The notes: generated by a model not told the origin, from the sequence alone. Counted from the first letter of the stretch, positions 33,564 to 42,990 are shown. The stretch is 64,000 bases of DNA from Mycolicibacterium sp. CBMA 226 (GCF_009729075.1 NZ_VTGY01000013.1:434001-498000), one strand, 5' to 3'. A program made the numbers and translations.

Positions 33564-35402
33564 TCAGCGCAATCCGGGGTGCGTTCCCGATTGTCGCGCC
33601 CGCCGTTGGACCGCGGCGATCTCGCGCAGCCCATCACCGAGCAAGCTCCGGTTGAGCGGGGACAGGTCGCCGACGGTGATCACGTCGTTCGGGGTGCGGC
33701 CGTCGGCGATCAACTCAACCTGATGCGCCAACCGCATTCGCTGCAGCATCACGAAAACCTCTGTGAGCGTGTGTGAATCCCGCTCTGTCAGTGCACCTGT
33801 GCCGGCCGCCGCCGCGAGCCGGGCCGGCGTCGACGCCGACGTCATGTCGGCCGTGAGACCGCCCCACCGCGCCAGGTTGACGATCGGCGTCACCGCATGC
33901 GTCTTCAGGTCGAAGGTGCCGCCGCGGCGCGACAGCACATCACGCAGCGACCAGGCGCGCACCTTGCCGGACAGCGCATCCAGCAGTTGCAGGCGCAAGG
34001 CGTTCGGGTGTTCATCACGCATCCGGTGGAACACCGTGGGCACGGTGTGCAACGCGCGGTTCCCCCACACCACGCGACCGTCGATCAGCAGCGAGGACAG
34101 GATCAAACCCTTGCCGCGCAATGGATCATCGAGCCAGCCCTCGGCGGCCTCGGCCCAGTCGGAGGCCGACCGGGCGAACGCCTTGTGCGATGCGATGGCA
34201 CCGTTGCTGTCGGCCGGCAGACCGCAACCGTCGAGGATGGCGTGCGCGCGGGCCGCGATGGCACGCAACTGCGCGCACTCGGAATCGCAACTGTCGGCCC
34301 AACTGAGTGCACTGTCCACATCGGAGGACGGCATGGCCTCCCGGCGGGCGATACTGCCCAGCGTGAGCCAGGCGAACTGATCCTGCGTCGGGCCTGGGCC
34401 CGCTTCGGCCAGGGCCAGTTCCAATGCCTTGCGTACCAACGCATCCAGCACGATCGAGGCGATGCTGCTCGCGGCCGACGCCTTCGTCCCGGTGCGGAAC
34501 AGATCAACCGCGATCTGGGTCACCTCACGGCCATGCCGTTGCAGCGCAGCAGCATCGGGCGCCTGCGCGATCGCGCGGCGCAGCACGAAGCTCTGGCGGG
34601 CCGAGGCGGCCAGCAGGTCGACATCCTCGAGGACGCCCAGCACCTCACCGCGTGGCGACATGACCGGCATGTGGCGCATACCGCGCTCCAGCATTTCCAA
34701 CAGCACCGTCTCAGCGGTGCGGTCCGCGGTCACCGTCTGGGCGGGCCGGCTCATCACCTCGGCGATCGGGACATCTACCGGTAGCCCCGCTGCGACAACC
34801 CGCGACCGAAGGTCGCGGTCGGTGAAGATGCCGACGCCGCCCTCGCGCAGCCGGACCAGCGCATACGACACCCGCTGCTCGCTCATCTGCACGACGGCGT
34901 CCCGAACGGAGGTCCCGGGCTCCACGATCAGCACGGTCCCGTGTACCAGTTCACCGACCGGCCGCGAATCGCTGGCCGTCACCAGCTGCGACTGCGACGA
35001 CGGCGTTGCGGACAATGCCAGGAAGCGCAGCCCCGCCGGTTTCGCGAACTGCGTCCGTACAAGCTCACCGGGCAACCGGATGACGGTGGTGGGTTCCGTT
35101 GTGCGAGCGAGGAATTCGATACCCCCGCCGGTCAGCATCGGAACGTAGCCGAAGATTCCGCCGGGCTCGATAGTGTCGAACACCTGCCCACCACCTGACC
35201 CGTCCACCTCCTGCAGATTCACCGAGCCGGTCAGGACCATCCAGATGTCGTCGGGGACATGGCGGGAGAAGTCTGCGACCACGGTCCCGGCACCATGGTG
35301 CTCCAGCGCGGAGGCGGCGACGAGGTCGTTCAGTTCGGTATCGCTGGCCGTCTGAAACGGCGGACGTGAACCGAGGAAGTGCACCAGGTCCGGAGAGGTC
35401 AC
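33564..35402 (-). CDS. cNMP-binding / CBS / DUF294 nucleotidyltransferase-like protein
   Basis: A 612-residue signalling protein. An N-terminal cyclic-nucleotide-binding fold (about 5-120) is followed by a CBS pair (about 150-270; D-R-D-L-R-S-R and H-M-P-V), then the DUF294 nucleotidyltransferase-like domain with G-S-I-A-R-R-E-A-M-P-S-S-D-V-D-S (the G-S and D-x-D pattern of the fold) and the DUF294_C domain. In E. coli relatives the NTase-like part resembles the GlnD uridylyltransferase domain, but no target is known. GTG at 35402, 19 bases after codA, so it is the last gene of the betB-permease-codA unit. It may tune choline transport or metabolism in response to nucleotides. Confidence 0.83.
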   Translation of the reverse strand: MTSPDLVHFLGSRPPFQTASDTELNDLVAASALEHHGAGTVVADFSRHVPDDIWMVLTGSVNLQEVDGSGGGQVFDTIEPGGIFGYVPMLTGGGIEFLARTTEPTTVIRLPGELVRTQFAKPAGLRFLALSATPSSQSQLVTASDSRPVGELVHGTVLIVEPGTSVRDAVVQMSEQRVSYALVRLREGGVGIFTDRDLRSRVVAAGLPVDVPIAEVMSRPAQTVTADRTAETVLLEMLERGMRHMPVMSPRGEVLGVLEDVDLLAASARQSFVLRRAIAQAPDAAALQRHGREVTQIAVDLFRTGTKASAASSIASIVLDALVRKALELALAEAGPGPTQDQFAWLTLGSIARREAMPSSDVDSALSWADSCDSECAQLRAIAARAHAILDGCGLPADSNGAIASHKAFARSASDWAEAAEGWLDDPLRGKGLILSSLLIDGRVVWGNRALHTVPTVFHRMRDEHPNALRLQLLDALSGKVRAWSLRDVLSRRGGTFDLKTHAVTPIVNLARWGGLTADMTSASTPARLAAAAGTGALTERDSHTLTEVFVMLQRMRLAHQVELIADGRTPNDVITVGDLSPLNRSLLGDGLREIAAVQRRARQSGTHPGLR

Positions 35403-35421
35403 CCCGCCATCGTGCCCTACC

Positions 35422-37008
35422 TCAGCTGGTGCGAATGAGATCGGCACATTTCTCGGCCATCGTCATCACTGTGATATTGGGATTGACGACCGGCAGCTTC
35501 GGCATCGCCGAGGCGTCCACCACCCGCAAGTGGCGCACACCCTTGACCCGGAGCTGCGGATCAAGCACCGCCATCGGGTCGTCCACCGCACCCATCCGCG
35601 CCGTGCCGGCCGGGTGGTACACGGTGTTGTGGGTCTTGTAGATGTACGCGAGCAATTCTTCGTCGGTCTGCACATCCGGCCCCGGCGCGAGTTCACGGCC
35701 GATCCACTCCTGCAGCGGTTCCTGCTCGGCGATCTTGCGGGCCAGCTTGATGCCGGCCAGCATCACCTTTTCGTCGTGCCCCTCCGGGTCCGTGAAGTAG
35801 CGCGGGTCCACCTTCGCCCGATCCCGGAAGTCGCGGGAGGCCAGCCGCACCGTTCCGCGTGAACGGCCTTGTGTCACATTGGGAGTCAAGCAGAATCCGT
35901 TGTCGGTGGTGGGATAGCCATGCCGCAGCGTGTTCATGTCGAACGGGACGCTGCCGTAATGCATCATCAGGTCGGAGTGGTCGGGGTTATCCCCAGCGAC
36001 CTCGGTGGTGGCGAACAGCCCGATCTCCCACCACTGGGTGGACTCGGTGACCATCGGCTGGGCAGCTTCCCAGAACACCAGGCCCTCGACGTGGTCGTCG
36101 AGGTTCTCGCCGACGCCGGGCGAGTCGACCCGCACCGACACGCCGACCGCGGTCAGGTGGGCCGCCGGCCCGATGCCGGACAGCATCAACAGCTTCGGAG
36201 TGTCGATGGCGCCGGCGGTGACGACCACCTCGCGAGTCGCGTTGACGACGTCGTAGCCGGTGAGGTCCGGACGCTGGTACCGCACGCCCGTCGCCACCGG
36301 TTCGTCCCCGGAGTCATCGAACAGGATCTCCGCCACCCAGCAGTCGGTGAGCACCGTGAGGTTGGGCCGCGACTCCAGGATCGGATGCAGGTAGGCGTGC
36401 GAACTGGACATCCGCTCGCCGGCCTCGTTGGCATTGATCTGCAGCCAGCCCGCCGCGTTGAGGGTCCAGTCGCCGCGGTTGAACTGCACCGTCTCGAGGC
36501 CGACCTTGGCTGCGGAGTCGATCACCGCCTGGCCGCACGGATCGTTCGGCGGCACGTCCCGAAGTCGAACCGGACCCGAGTCACCATGCGGCACACCTTG
36601 ATACGTGCCGGTGGCGGTGTTGTTCTCCACCTTGGCGGTAAACGGCAGCACGTTCTCCGGACCCCACCCGGTGGCGCCCATCGCCTCCCAGTCGCGCAGG
36701 CCTTGCGCCAGCGGCCAGAACGCGATACACGAGTTGTGCGACGAACAGCCACCGAGCACCTTCGCGCGGGCATGCCGCATGAAGCTGTTGCCCTTTTCCT
36801 GAGGCTCTACCGGGTAATCCCAGTCGTAGCCGGAGTCCAGGAGGTGCATCCACTCCGACAACTCCAGGATGTTGCGGTCACCCACATCCGACGGTCCGGC
36901 CTCCACCAGACACACGGTGACGTCGGGGTCCTCCGACAGGCGCGCCGCCAGAACACAGCCGGCGGTGCCGCCGCCGGCGATCACGTAGTCGTAGGTCTGA
37001 TCGGACAT
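35422..37008 (-). CDS. codA: Choline oxidase (GMC family)
   Basis: A 528-residue flavoprotein that aligns from memory along its full length with Arthrobacter globiformis choline oxidase. The FAD fold is G-G-G-T-A-G; the covalent-flavin His is H91 in G-G-C-S-S-H-N-S-C-I-A-F-W; E-S-T-Q-W-W-E-I-G and M-M-H-Y-G-S-V-P-F-D line the choline pocket; the active-site base region is N-T-V-Y-H-P-A-G-T and N-P-N-I-T ends the site. It oxidises choline to betaine aldehyde and probably on to glycine betaine, releasing H2O2. It follows the permease gene by 51 bases and betB is the first gene of the unit. BetA-type dehydrogenase is the alternative, less likely. Confidence 0.88.
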   Translation of the reverse strand: MSDQTYDYVIAGGGTAGCVLAARLSEDPDVTVCLVEAGPSDVGDRNILELSEWMHLLDSGYDWDYPVEPQEKGNSFMRHARAKVLGGCSSHNSCIAFWPLAQGLRDWEAMGATGWGPENVLPFTAKVENNTATGTYQGVPHGDSGPVRLRDVPPNDPCGQAVIDSAAKVGLETVQFNRGDWTLNAAGWLQINANEAGERMSSSHAYLHPILESRPNLTVLTDCWVAEILFDDSGDEPVATGVRYQRPDLTGYDVVNATREVVVTAGAIDTPKLLMLSGIGPAAHLTAVGVSVRVDSPGVGENLDDHVEGLVFWEAAQPMVTESTQWWEIGLFATTEVAGDNPDHSDLMMHYGSVPFDMNTLRHGYPTTDNGFCLTPNVTQGRSRGTVRLASRDFRDRAKVDPRYFTDPEGHDEKVMLAGIKLARKIAEQEPLQEWIGRELAPGPDVQTDEELLAYIYKTHNTVYHPAGTARMGAVDDPMAVLDPQLRVKGVRHLRVVDASAMPKLPVVNPNITVMTMAEKCADLIRTS

Positions 37009-37059
37009 GGTGCGAACTCCTCGAAAAGTGGTCAGGCAGAAGGGAATCAGCTCAGCGGT

Positions 37060-38580
37060 TCATTCGCCGGTGAGCGCCGAATGGGAGGCAAGCGTGCCAA
37101 TGTGGTTGCGGCCCTTGACGAAATACCAGACCAGGCCCAGCCCGAGGATTACGCCGATGTAGACGAACGCGCCCCAGGTGTTGTACCACGGGTCACCGTA
37201 GATGGCGACGCGCGGCCAGGCCAGGTTGATCGCCATGGCGACGCCCCACAGCACCGCGAAGATGTTGACCGGCAGGCCCCACTTCCCCATCGTGAAGTAG
37301 CCGCCCTCTTTCAGATCTTTCGGCGGCCACTGTCCTTGCAGGCGCTTCTTGAGCAGCGGGCCGGTGACCATCAGATAGGCCAGGTAGATCATGATGATCG
37401 CGATCGAGGTCAGCACCGTGAACACCTTGGGCTGGCCGAGGTTGATCACCAGGATCAGCGCCGCGATGATGCCGATCACGACGGCCGGCACCACGGGCGC
37501 CTGCGTCTTGGGGTGCACCTTGGCCAGCTTCTCACCGAAGGGCAGCGCGTTGTCGCGGGCCATGGCGAACGTCAACCGGATGGCCGCGGTGTGCACGGCC
37601 AGCGAGCACACCGTCACCGCGACCACGATGCAGATCAGGAAGATGGTGCCGAGCGGTCCCCACATCACCTTCTCGACGATGGACTGCAGGCTGCCGTCGG
37701 GACTGCCGAGCGCCGGATCGTTCAGGTCCGGCGTCGCCATGATGGCGCCCGCCAGGATGGCACCGCCGATGACGAACGACGCCAGGATCGCGCGCAGGAT
37801 GGCCTTGGGTGCGGTGCGACGCGGTTCGACGGTCTCCTCGCCGAGCGAGCTCGCGGTGTCGAACCCGTACATCACGTAGAGCGATGCCACCGACGCCACC
37901 AGGAATGCGCCGAAATATCCACCGGGCAGCCCGGCGCCGTGGCCCTGGGTGTCGAAGAACACGCTCGGCCCGCGCTTGATGTTGAACAACAGGATGACCG
38001 CAATGAGTACGGCCGCAATGAGTTCGATGAAAACACCGGCGCTGTTGATCATTGCCATCAGCCGCACGCCGAAGGCATTGACCACGGTGGTGAACACGAT
38101 GAGGACGGTGCCGAGCACGATGGCATTGGCGGCGAAGTCGTACTTGCCGGTGCCGTCGCCGATGACCTGGAAGCCGCTCCACAGCCGGGGCAGGTTCAGT
38201 TGAAGAGCCAGCACCACTGCCGACAATGTCACGATGGAGGCCGTCAGCATGAGCCAGCCCGAACTCCAGCCGACGATGCGACTACCCAGCTTCTTCGACC
38301 AGTTGTAGACCGAACCGGCGACGGGGTACTTCGCGGCGAGTTCCATGAAACACAACGCCACGGCCATCTGCCCGATGAAGACCATGGGCCACGACCAGAG
38401 GTAAGCCGGACCGCCGCTGCCGTAGCCGACGTAGAACAGCTGGAAGGTGCCGGTCAGGATCGAGATATAGCTGACGCCGGCGGCGAAGCTCGCGAATTTC
38501 CCGATACTGCGGTCCAGCGACTCCTTATAGCCGAAATCCTCAAGTCCGCCGCTGTCCGTATCGGCCAGGTTCTGAGTCAT
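37060..38580 (-). CDS. APC-family amino acid/amine permease
   Basis: A 506-residue APC superfamily transporter with about twelve hydrophobic spans. The first span region F-A-A-G-V-S-Y-I-S-I-L-T-G and the G-F-D-T-A-S-S-L-G-E-E-T loop are typical of the amino acid/choline/GABA group. It lies between betB (12 bases upstream) and codA, so choline, or a related quaternary amine, is the likely cargo. It is not a BCCT or BetT-type carrier. Confidence 0.83.
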   Translation of the reverse strand: MTQNLADTDSGGLEDFGYKESLDRSIGKFASFAAGVSYISILTGTFQLFYVGYGSGGPAYLWSWPMVFIGQMAVALCFMELAAKYPVAGSVYNWSKKLGSRIVGWSSGWLMLTASIVTLSAVVLALQLNLPRLWSGFQVIGDGTGKYDFAANAIVLGTVLIVFTTVVNAFGVRLMAMINSAGVFIELIAAVLIAVILLFNIKRGPSVFFDTQGHGAGLPGGYFGAFLVASVASLYVMYGFDTASSLGEETVEPRRTAPKAILRAILASFVIGGAILAGAIMATPDLNDPALGSPDGSLQSIVEKVMWGPLGTIFLICIVVAVTVCSLAVHTAAIRLTFAMARDNALPFGEKLAKVHPKTQAPVVPAVVIGIIAALILVINLGQPKVFTVLTSIAIIMIYLAYLMVTGPLLKKRLQGQWPPKDLKEGGYFTMGKWGLPVNIFAVLWGVAMAINLAWPRVAIYGDPWYNTWGAFVYIGVILGLGLVWYFVKGRNHIGTLASHSALTGE

Positions 38581-38592
38581 GATGGGGTGTCC

Positions 38593-40083
38593 TTAACCTT
38601 CATTGGCAGTGTTGAACCAGCCCGCCGGCGTTGGCGCGGTGTTGTGCCAGATATGTTTGAGCTCTTGATATTCCGCGAGACCCGACGGTCCGAGCTCACG
38701 ACCGTTGCCCGACTTCCCAAATCCGCCCCACTCCGCTGCCGCGGTGTAGTAGCCGAAGTCGTTCAACCACACCGTGCCGTGCCGCAATGCGCGCACCACA
38801 CGTTCGCCCCGCGCCGGATCAGAGGTTCGCACCCCTGCCGCGAGACCGTACTGCGTGTCGTTGCCGAGCATGATCGCCTCGGCCTCGTCTGTGAACCGCT
38901 CCACCGTCATGATCGGTCCGAAGGTCTCCTCCGTGACGATCCGCATCGAGCGGTCGCATCGGTCGAAGATTGTGGGAAGGAAGAAGTAGCCGTCCGCCAG
39001 CGCCGGATCGCTGGGGCGGGTGCCGCCGGTGACGAGCTTGGCCCCCTCGGAAATACCCAGGGCCACAAACGCTTCCATCTTGTCGAGCTGTTGCTGTGAT
39101 ACCAGCGGACCCGTCTCGCTGCGCGGGTCGGTGCCGTCGCCCATCCGGATCTTCTCGGCCCGCTCGGCGAGTTGTGCGACGAAATCGTCGGCGATGGACT
39201 CCTCGATGATCACCCGGGTGCCCGCCGAACAGACTTGCCCCGAGTGCAGGAACACGCCCGTGAGGACCTGGTCCACCGAGCTTTCCCAATCAGCATCGGC
39301 AAAGACGATGTGCGGGTTCTTCCCGCCGAGTTCGAGGGCCACCTTGCTCACGTGCTCGGCGGCGCTCCTGGCGATGTGCTGACCGGTGCTAAGGCCACCG
39401 GTGAACGAGATCAAATCGACGTCGGCGTTGTCGGTGAGTGCCGCACCGACGGCGGCTCCGCTGCCCTGGATCAGGTTGAGCACCCCTGGCGGTACGCCGG
39501 CCTCCTGAGCCAGTCGGACGAACGCGATGGTCGACAGTGGTGTCACTTCACTGGGTTTGGCGACCATGGTGCAACCGGCCGCCAGCGCGGGCGCGATCTT
39601 CCACGAGATCTGCAACAGCGGATAGTTCCACGGGGCGATCAGGACGCACACCCCAATGGGCTCGTGCACCACCCGGCTGATGACGGCCGGGTTGCCCACG
39701 TCGACCAGGCGGTCGGACTGTGTCGCCACCAGTTTGGCGTAGTAGCGGAACACCGAGATCACGTCGTCGATGTCGATCCGGCTCTCCGCCAACGTCTTTC
39801 CGGTGTCGGCGGTCTCCACCGCCGCCAGCGACTCCTTGTCCCGCGCCAAGAGATCGGCGATGCGCTCGAGCAGCGCGGCCCGCTCGGCGACCGGCGTGGC
39901 CGGCCAGTCACCGGCGTCGAAGGTGGCGCGGGCGGCCGCGACGGCCGCCAGCGCATCGTCGTGTGTGGCCTCGTCGACAGTGGCGAAGACCTTGCCGGTG
40001 GCGGGATTGATGATCTCCCGGACACCGCCGTCGGCGGCATGCCGCCACTGCGATCCGATCAACAGATCCGGTGCACCGTCCAC
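38593..40083 (-). CDS. betB: Betaine aldehyde dehydrogenase
   Basis: A 496-residue NAD(P)-dependent aldehyde dehydrogenase. Catalytic Glu251 lies in L-E-L-G-G-K-N-P and the nucleophile Cys285 in H-S-G-Q-V-C-S-A-G; P-W-N-Y-P-L-L and K-P-S-E bind cofactor. It converts betaine aldehyde to glycine betaine. I chose GTG at 40083 because AGGAGG precedes it by six bases; an ATG seven codons upstream (40104) has no such signal. First gene of betB-permease-codA-DUF294. With an oxidase that can do both steps, it probably removes leaked aldehyde. Confidence 0.88.
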   Translation of the reverse strand: MDGAPDLLIGSQWRHAADGGVREIINPATGKVFATVDEATHDDALAAVAAARATFDAGDWPATPVAERAALLERIADLLARDKESLAAVETADTGKTLAESRIDIDDVISVFRYYAKLVATQSDRLVDVGNPAVISRVVHEPIGVCVLIAPWNYPLLQISWKIAPALAAGCTMVAKPSEVTPLSTIAFVRLAQEAGVPPGVLNLIQGSGAAVGAALTDNADVDLISFTGGLSTGQHIARSAAEHVSKVALELGGKNPHIVFADADWESSVDQVLTGVFLHSGQVCSAGTRVIIEESIADDFVAQLAERAEKIRMGDGTDPRSETGPLVSQQQLDKMEAFVALGISEGAKLVTGGTRPSDPALADGYFFLPTIFDRCDRSMRIVTEETFGPIMTVERFTDEAEAIMLGNDTQYGLAAGVRTSDPARGERVVRALRHGTVWLNDFGYYTAAAEWGGFGKSGNGRELGPSGLAEYQELKHIWHNTAPTPAGWFNTANEG

Positions 40084-40135
40084 GTTGCCTCCTCGACTAA
40101 CCATCACCAGATATCCCGACCACTGCCGGGGTGGT

Positions 40136-40190
40136 GGCGTCCCGGCCCACCAAGGCCGCCTCTCCAGCCGGCCCGGTGGGCCGGGACGCC
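40136..40190 (-). terminator. Long perfect stem-loop between gbcA and betB
   Basis: A 16-bp perfect inverted repeat (GGCGTCCCGGCCCACC and its complement) with a 23-base loop in the 165-base gap after gbcA. It could terminate the betaine oxygenase operon or attenuate readthrough into betB. No T-run follows. A 10-base palindrome CGAATATTCG at 40203-40212 lies between the stem-loop and the gbcA stop and could be a protein site for a betB promoter. Confidence 0.6.
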
Positions 40191-40248
40191 GCACCGACTC
40201 CGCGAATATTCGACACCCAACCGGGTTGCCGGGTGCCGAAATCCCGCA

Positions 40249-41376
40249 TCAGTCGGCGAGCTTGTTGCGCAACCAATCATGGAATTCGCCGAGGTGGTGC
40301 TCACTCGGCACCAGCACGCCGCCATCGCGGTATACCCGGGAACTCATCGCCGGCTGGCAGCGCTCACACGCGTCGAAGTCCTGCTGGTTGACCCGGTGGA
40401 ACAGCTCCACCGACTTGCTCACGTCCCGCCCGGATTCGACGACCTGTGGCAGATACAGCCAGTCGCATTCCACGATGGTGTGGTCCGCCGCCAGCGGAAA
40501 CATCCGATGGATGATGACGTGATCCGGCACCAGGTTGACGAACACCTGCGGGCGCACCGTGATCGCGTAGTAACGCCGGTCCTGATCGTCGGTGACTCCG
40601 GGGATGTGCTCGAATCCCTCAGACCCATCGATGGTGAAACCCGAGACGTCTTCGCCGAACTCGGCGCCGTGGCCGACGTAGAACTGGGCGGCGTAGCCAT
40701 CGGCGAACTCCGGCAGCACCTCGGTGAGTTCCGGGTGGATGGTGGCGCAGTGGTAGCACTCCATGAAGTTCTCGATGATGAGCTTCCAGTTGGCCTTGAC
40801 GTCGTAGACGATCCGGCGACCGACGCTCAGATTGGCCACGGTGTAGTGGTCGATCGACTCGACGTCGCCGAGCCGAGCGACGATGTCCTGCATGACGGTG
40901 TCCTCGAATGACGGCGGCTCGTCGGCCAGGCACACCCACACATAGCCGAGCCACTCCCGGACCGCGATCTTGCGCAGGCCGTATTCGACGCGGTCGATGT
41001 CGGGCATCTTGGTCAGGTTCGGCGCCGCGACGAGCTTCCCGTCGAGGTCGTAAGTCCAGGCGTGGTAAGGACATTGGAACGCGCGCTTGACCTCACCGCT
41101 CTCCTCGGTGCACAGCTGTGCGCCGCGGTGCCGGCACAGGTTGAAGAACGCGTTGATATCGCCCTTTCGCGATCTGGTCACCAGGACACTCTCGCGACCG
41201 ACCTGAACGGTCTTGAATGCACCGGGCTTATCCAGATCCGCCGAGCGCACCACACAGAACCACATGGTCTCGAAGATCTTCTCCTGCTCGAGGGCGAAGA
41301 CCTCCGGATCGGTGTAGTAGTGCCCTGCCAGGGTGGAGATGAGGCTGGCCGGCAGGCTCGGCACGGTGGCGGTCAT
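40249..41376 (-). CDS. gbcA: Glycine betaine monooxygenase, Rieske subunit GbcA
   Basis: A 375-residue Rieske oxygenase. The 2Fe-2S ligands are C81-x-H83 and C102-x2-H105; the mononuclear iron motif is E-N-F-M-E-C-Y-H-C-A-T-I-H, the E-C-Y-H-C form seen in GbcA and related quaternary-ammonium demethylases. It removes one methyl group of glycine betaine as formaldehyde, giving dimethylglycine. AAAGGAG precedes the ATG at 41376; a longer frame upstream lacks this. It is third in the operon after its own ferredoxin and reductase. Stachydrine or carnitine demethylation is an alternative, but the choline and sarcosine genes around it favour betaine. Confidence 0.87.
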   Translation of the reverse strand: MTATVPSLPASLISTLAGHYYTDPEVFALEQEKIFETMWFCVVRSADLDKPGAFKTVQVGRESVLVTRSRKGDINAFFNLCRHRGAQLCTEESGEVKRAFQCPYHAWTYDLDGKLVAAPNLTKMPDIDRVEYGLRKIAVREWLGYVWVCLADEPPSFEDTVMQDIVARLGDVESIDHYTVANLSVGRRIVYDVKANWKLIIENFMECYHCATIHPELTEVLPEFADGYAAQFYVGHGAEFGEDVSGFTIDGSEGFEHIPGVTDDQDRRYYAITVRPQVFVNLVPDHVIIHRMFPLAADHTIVECDWLYLPQVVESGRDVSKSVELFHRVNQQDFDACERCQPAMSSRVYRDGGVLVPSEHHLGEFHDWLRNKLAD

Positions 41377-41431
41377 CGAGCTCCTTTGCGATGTTTCGTC
41401 GTGAGTTTTGTTGGGATGCATGAACTTCGGC

Positions 41432-42631
41432 CTAGACCGCGGCGGGTGTCGGGATCAGCTGTCGGCGCCAGCGGGTGAACAGCCGGGGCTGATCGATACC
41501 GAGGACCGCGACCAGGCGGCCGTCGCGCCGATACGTGGCGAGCAGGCAGCGGTCCTCGCAGCTGCCCTCCTCGATGGCGATCTCGTCATCAGGACGTGCG
41601 AGGCCGGCGAACTGGATGCGGGCGCCGTATTGATCGGACCAGAAATACGGCGGCTTGACGGTCGCCTCCTGCGGAGCACCGCCGGCCAGCAACGCGGCGA
41701 CCGCCAGCGCAGGACGCTCCAGCGCACCCGTCCAGTGCTCGACGCGATGCCGCGCGTTTGTGGTGGTGTCGAGCCAGGCCGCGCAGTCGCCGACGGCGAC
41801 GACGTTCGACAGGGCCGTCTGTCCGTTGGCACCGCAGAGTACGCCGTTGCCCAGCTCCAGGCCACTGCCCTGCAGCCAGTCGATGTTGGGCACGCCGCCG
41901 ATACCCACCACGACGACGTCGGCCGGTAGGTGGCGTCCGTCCGCGAGGTCGACGCCGGTCACCCGCCCGACGCTGCCGGACGCGCGCAAGGCGCGTTTCT
42001 CACCGACGAGCCCGGCGACACCGACACCGCAGATCAGCTTCGTTCCGTTGGCGGCGTGCGCACCGGCGACGACGCCGCCGAGCCAGCCGCCGAGCTGCGT
42101 CTGCAACGGGGTCGGCGCGGCCTCGACGACAGTGACATCCAAGCCCAGCTTGCGGGCAGTCGAGGCGACTTCGGCCCCGATGAATCCGGCGCCGATGACC
42201 ACCAGCTGAGCGCCCGGCACGAGGTCTTCACGCAAAGCCGCGGCGTCCGCGATGGTGCGGATCACGTGTACGCCGGCCATGTCTTCGCAGCCCGGCCACC
42301 GCCGCGCCCGCGAGCCTGTCGCGATCACCACGCCATCGGCGTCGATGCGCGTCCCATCCGCGAGTTCGATTGCGCCAGAGCGACTGTCGAGTTTGGCGGC
42401 GGCAACGCCCAAGCGCCAATCCGCCTGCAGATCGTCGTCGTCGGATTCCAACGCGAGATCGGCTTCGGTGACGTTGCCGCAGAGGAACTCCTTCGACAGC
42501 GGCGGGCGGTCGTAGGGCCGCTGCGCCTCGTCGCCGATGACGGTCAGCTGCCCGTCGAATCCCTGTGTCCGCAGCGCCCGCGCCGCGGACAGGCCCGCGA
42601 GCGACGCCCCCACGATCGCGACGCGCTTCAC
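41432..42631 (-). CDS. FAD-dependent ferredoxin reductase (BphA4-like)
   Basis: A 399-residue NAD(P)H:ferredoxin reductase of the BphA4/rubredoxin reductase type. FAD binding is V-G-A-S-L-A-G-L-S, NAD binding V-I-G-A-G-F-I-G-A-E-V-A, and V-A-V-G-D-C-A-A-W is the second FAD motif. P-Y-D-R-P-P-L-S-K-E-F-L near residue 42 is a family signature. GTG at 42631 overlaps the Rieske ferredoxin stop (GTGA). It should pass electrons from NADH to that ferredoxin and on to GbcA. Confidence 0.9.
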   Translation of the reverse strand: MKRVAIVGASLAGLSAARALRTQGFDGQLTVIGDEAQRPYDRPPLSKEFLCGNVTEADLALESDDDDLQADWRLGVAAAKLDSRSGAIELADGTRIDADGVVIATGSRARRWPGCEDMAGVHVIRTIADAAALREDLVPGAQLVVIGAGFIGAEVASTARKLGLDVTVVEAAPTPLQTQLGGWLGGVVAGAHAANGTKLICGVGVAGLVGEKRALRASGSVGRVTGVDLADGRHLPADVVVVGIGGVPNIDWLQGSGLELGNGVLCGANGQTALSNVVAVGDCAAWLDTTTNARHRVEHWTGALERPALAVAALLAGGAPQEATVKPPYFWSDQYGARIQFAGLARPDDEIAIEEGSCEDRCLLATYRRDGRLVAVLGIDQPRLFTRWRRQLIPTPAAV

Positions 42632-42990
42632 TGCGCCCCCGTTGCGCCGAGTCGAGCACGGATGTCGGGCGGCAGGTTGGGTTTCTCGGTGCTGAGTTCG
42701 ACGTGGATGACGCCGTCGGCGATCACGACCGCGTGCGTACGGACCGGCAACTTGGCCGGTGGTGCGTCGACCGCGCCGGTGCGGAGATTGAACCGCGAGG
42801 CATGCAGCGGACACTCGACATCGCACCCTTCCAGCCAGCCGTCGGCCAGCGACGCGTCCTGATGCGAACAGGTGTCGTCGATTGCGAACACCTCGCCGGC
42901 CTCGGTGTGGAAGACCGCGATGGGCGGGTCGGTCTCCACCCGCCGGGCCTCGCCAGGCGGGAGTTCGGAGAGCGGACAAATCTCAAGCAT
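42628..42990 (-). CDS. Rieske-type ferredoxin (BphA3-like)
   Basis: A 120-residue soluble Rieske 2Fe-2S ferredoxin with ligands C41-x-H43 (C-S-H-Q-D) and C60-x2-H63 (C-P-L-H). It has a short C-terminal extension past the usual 105 residues. GGAGG lies ahead of the ATG. It is the first gene of the ferredoxin-reductase-gbcA operon and carries electrons between them. This three-part chain differs from the single GbcB reductase of Pseudomonas. Confidence 0.92.
   Translation of the reverse strand: MLEICPLSELPPGEARRVETDPPIAVFHTEAGEVFAIDDTCSHQDASLADGWLEGCDVECPLHASRFNLRTGAVDAPPAKLPVRTHAVVIADGVIHVELSTEKPNLPPDIRARLGATGAQ

Noticed and set aside
35175..35190. TCGAACACC as a second SOS box
   Set aside because: The right half does not match GTTCGA and it lies inside a coding region.
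35869..39099. A 1076-codon open frame on the plus strand
   Set aside because: It lies antisense to codA, the permease and betB, is rich in His/Arg/Gln, and has no domain or start signal. It is a by-product of high GC3 codon use in the real genes.
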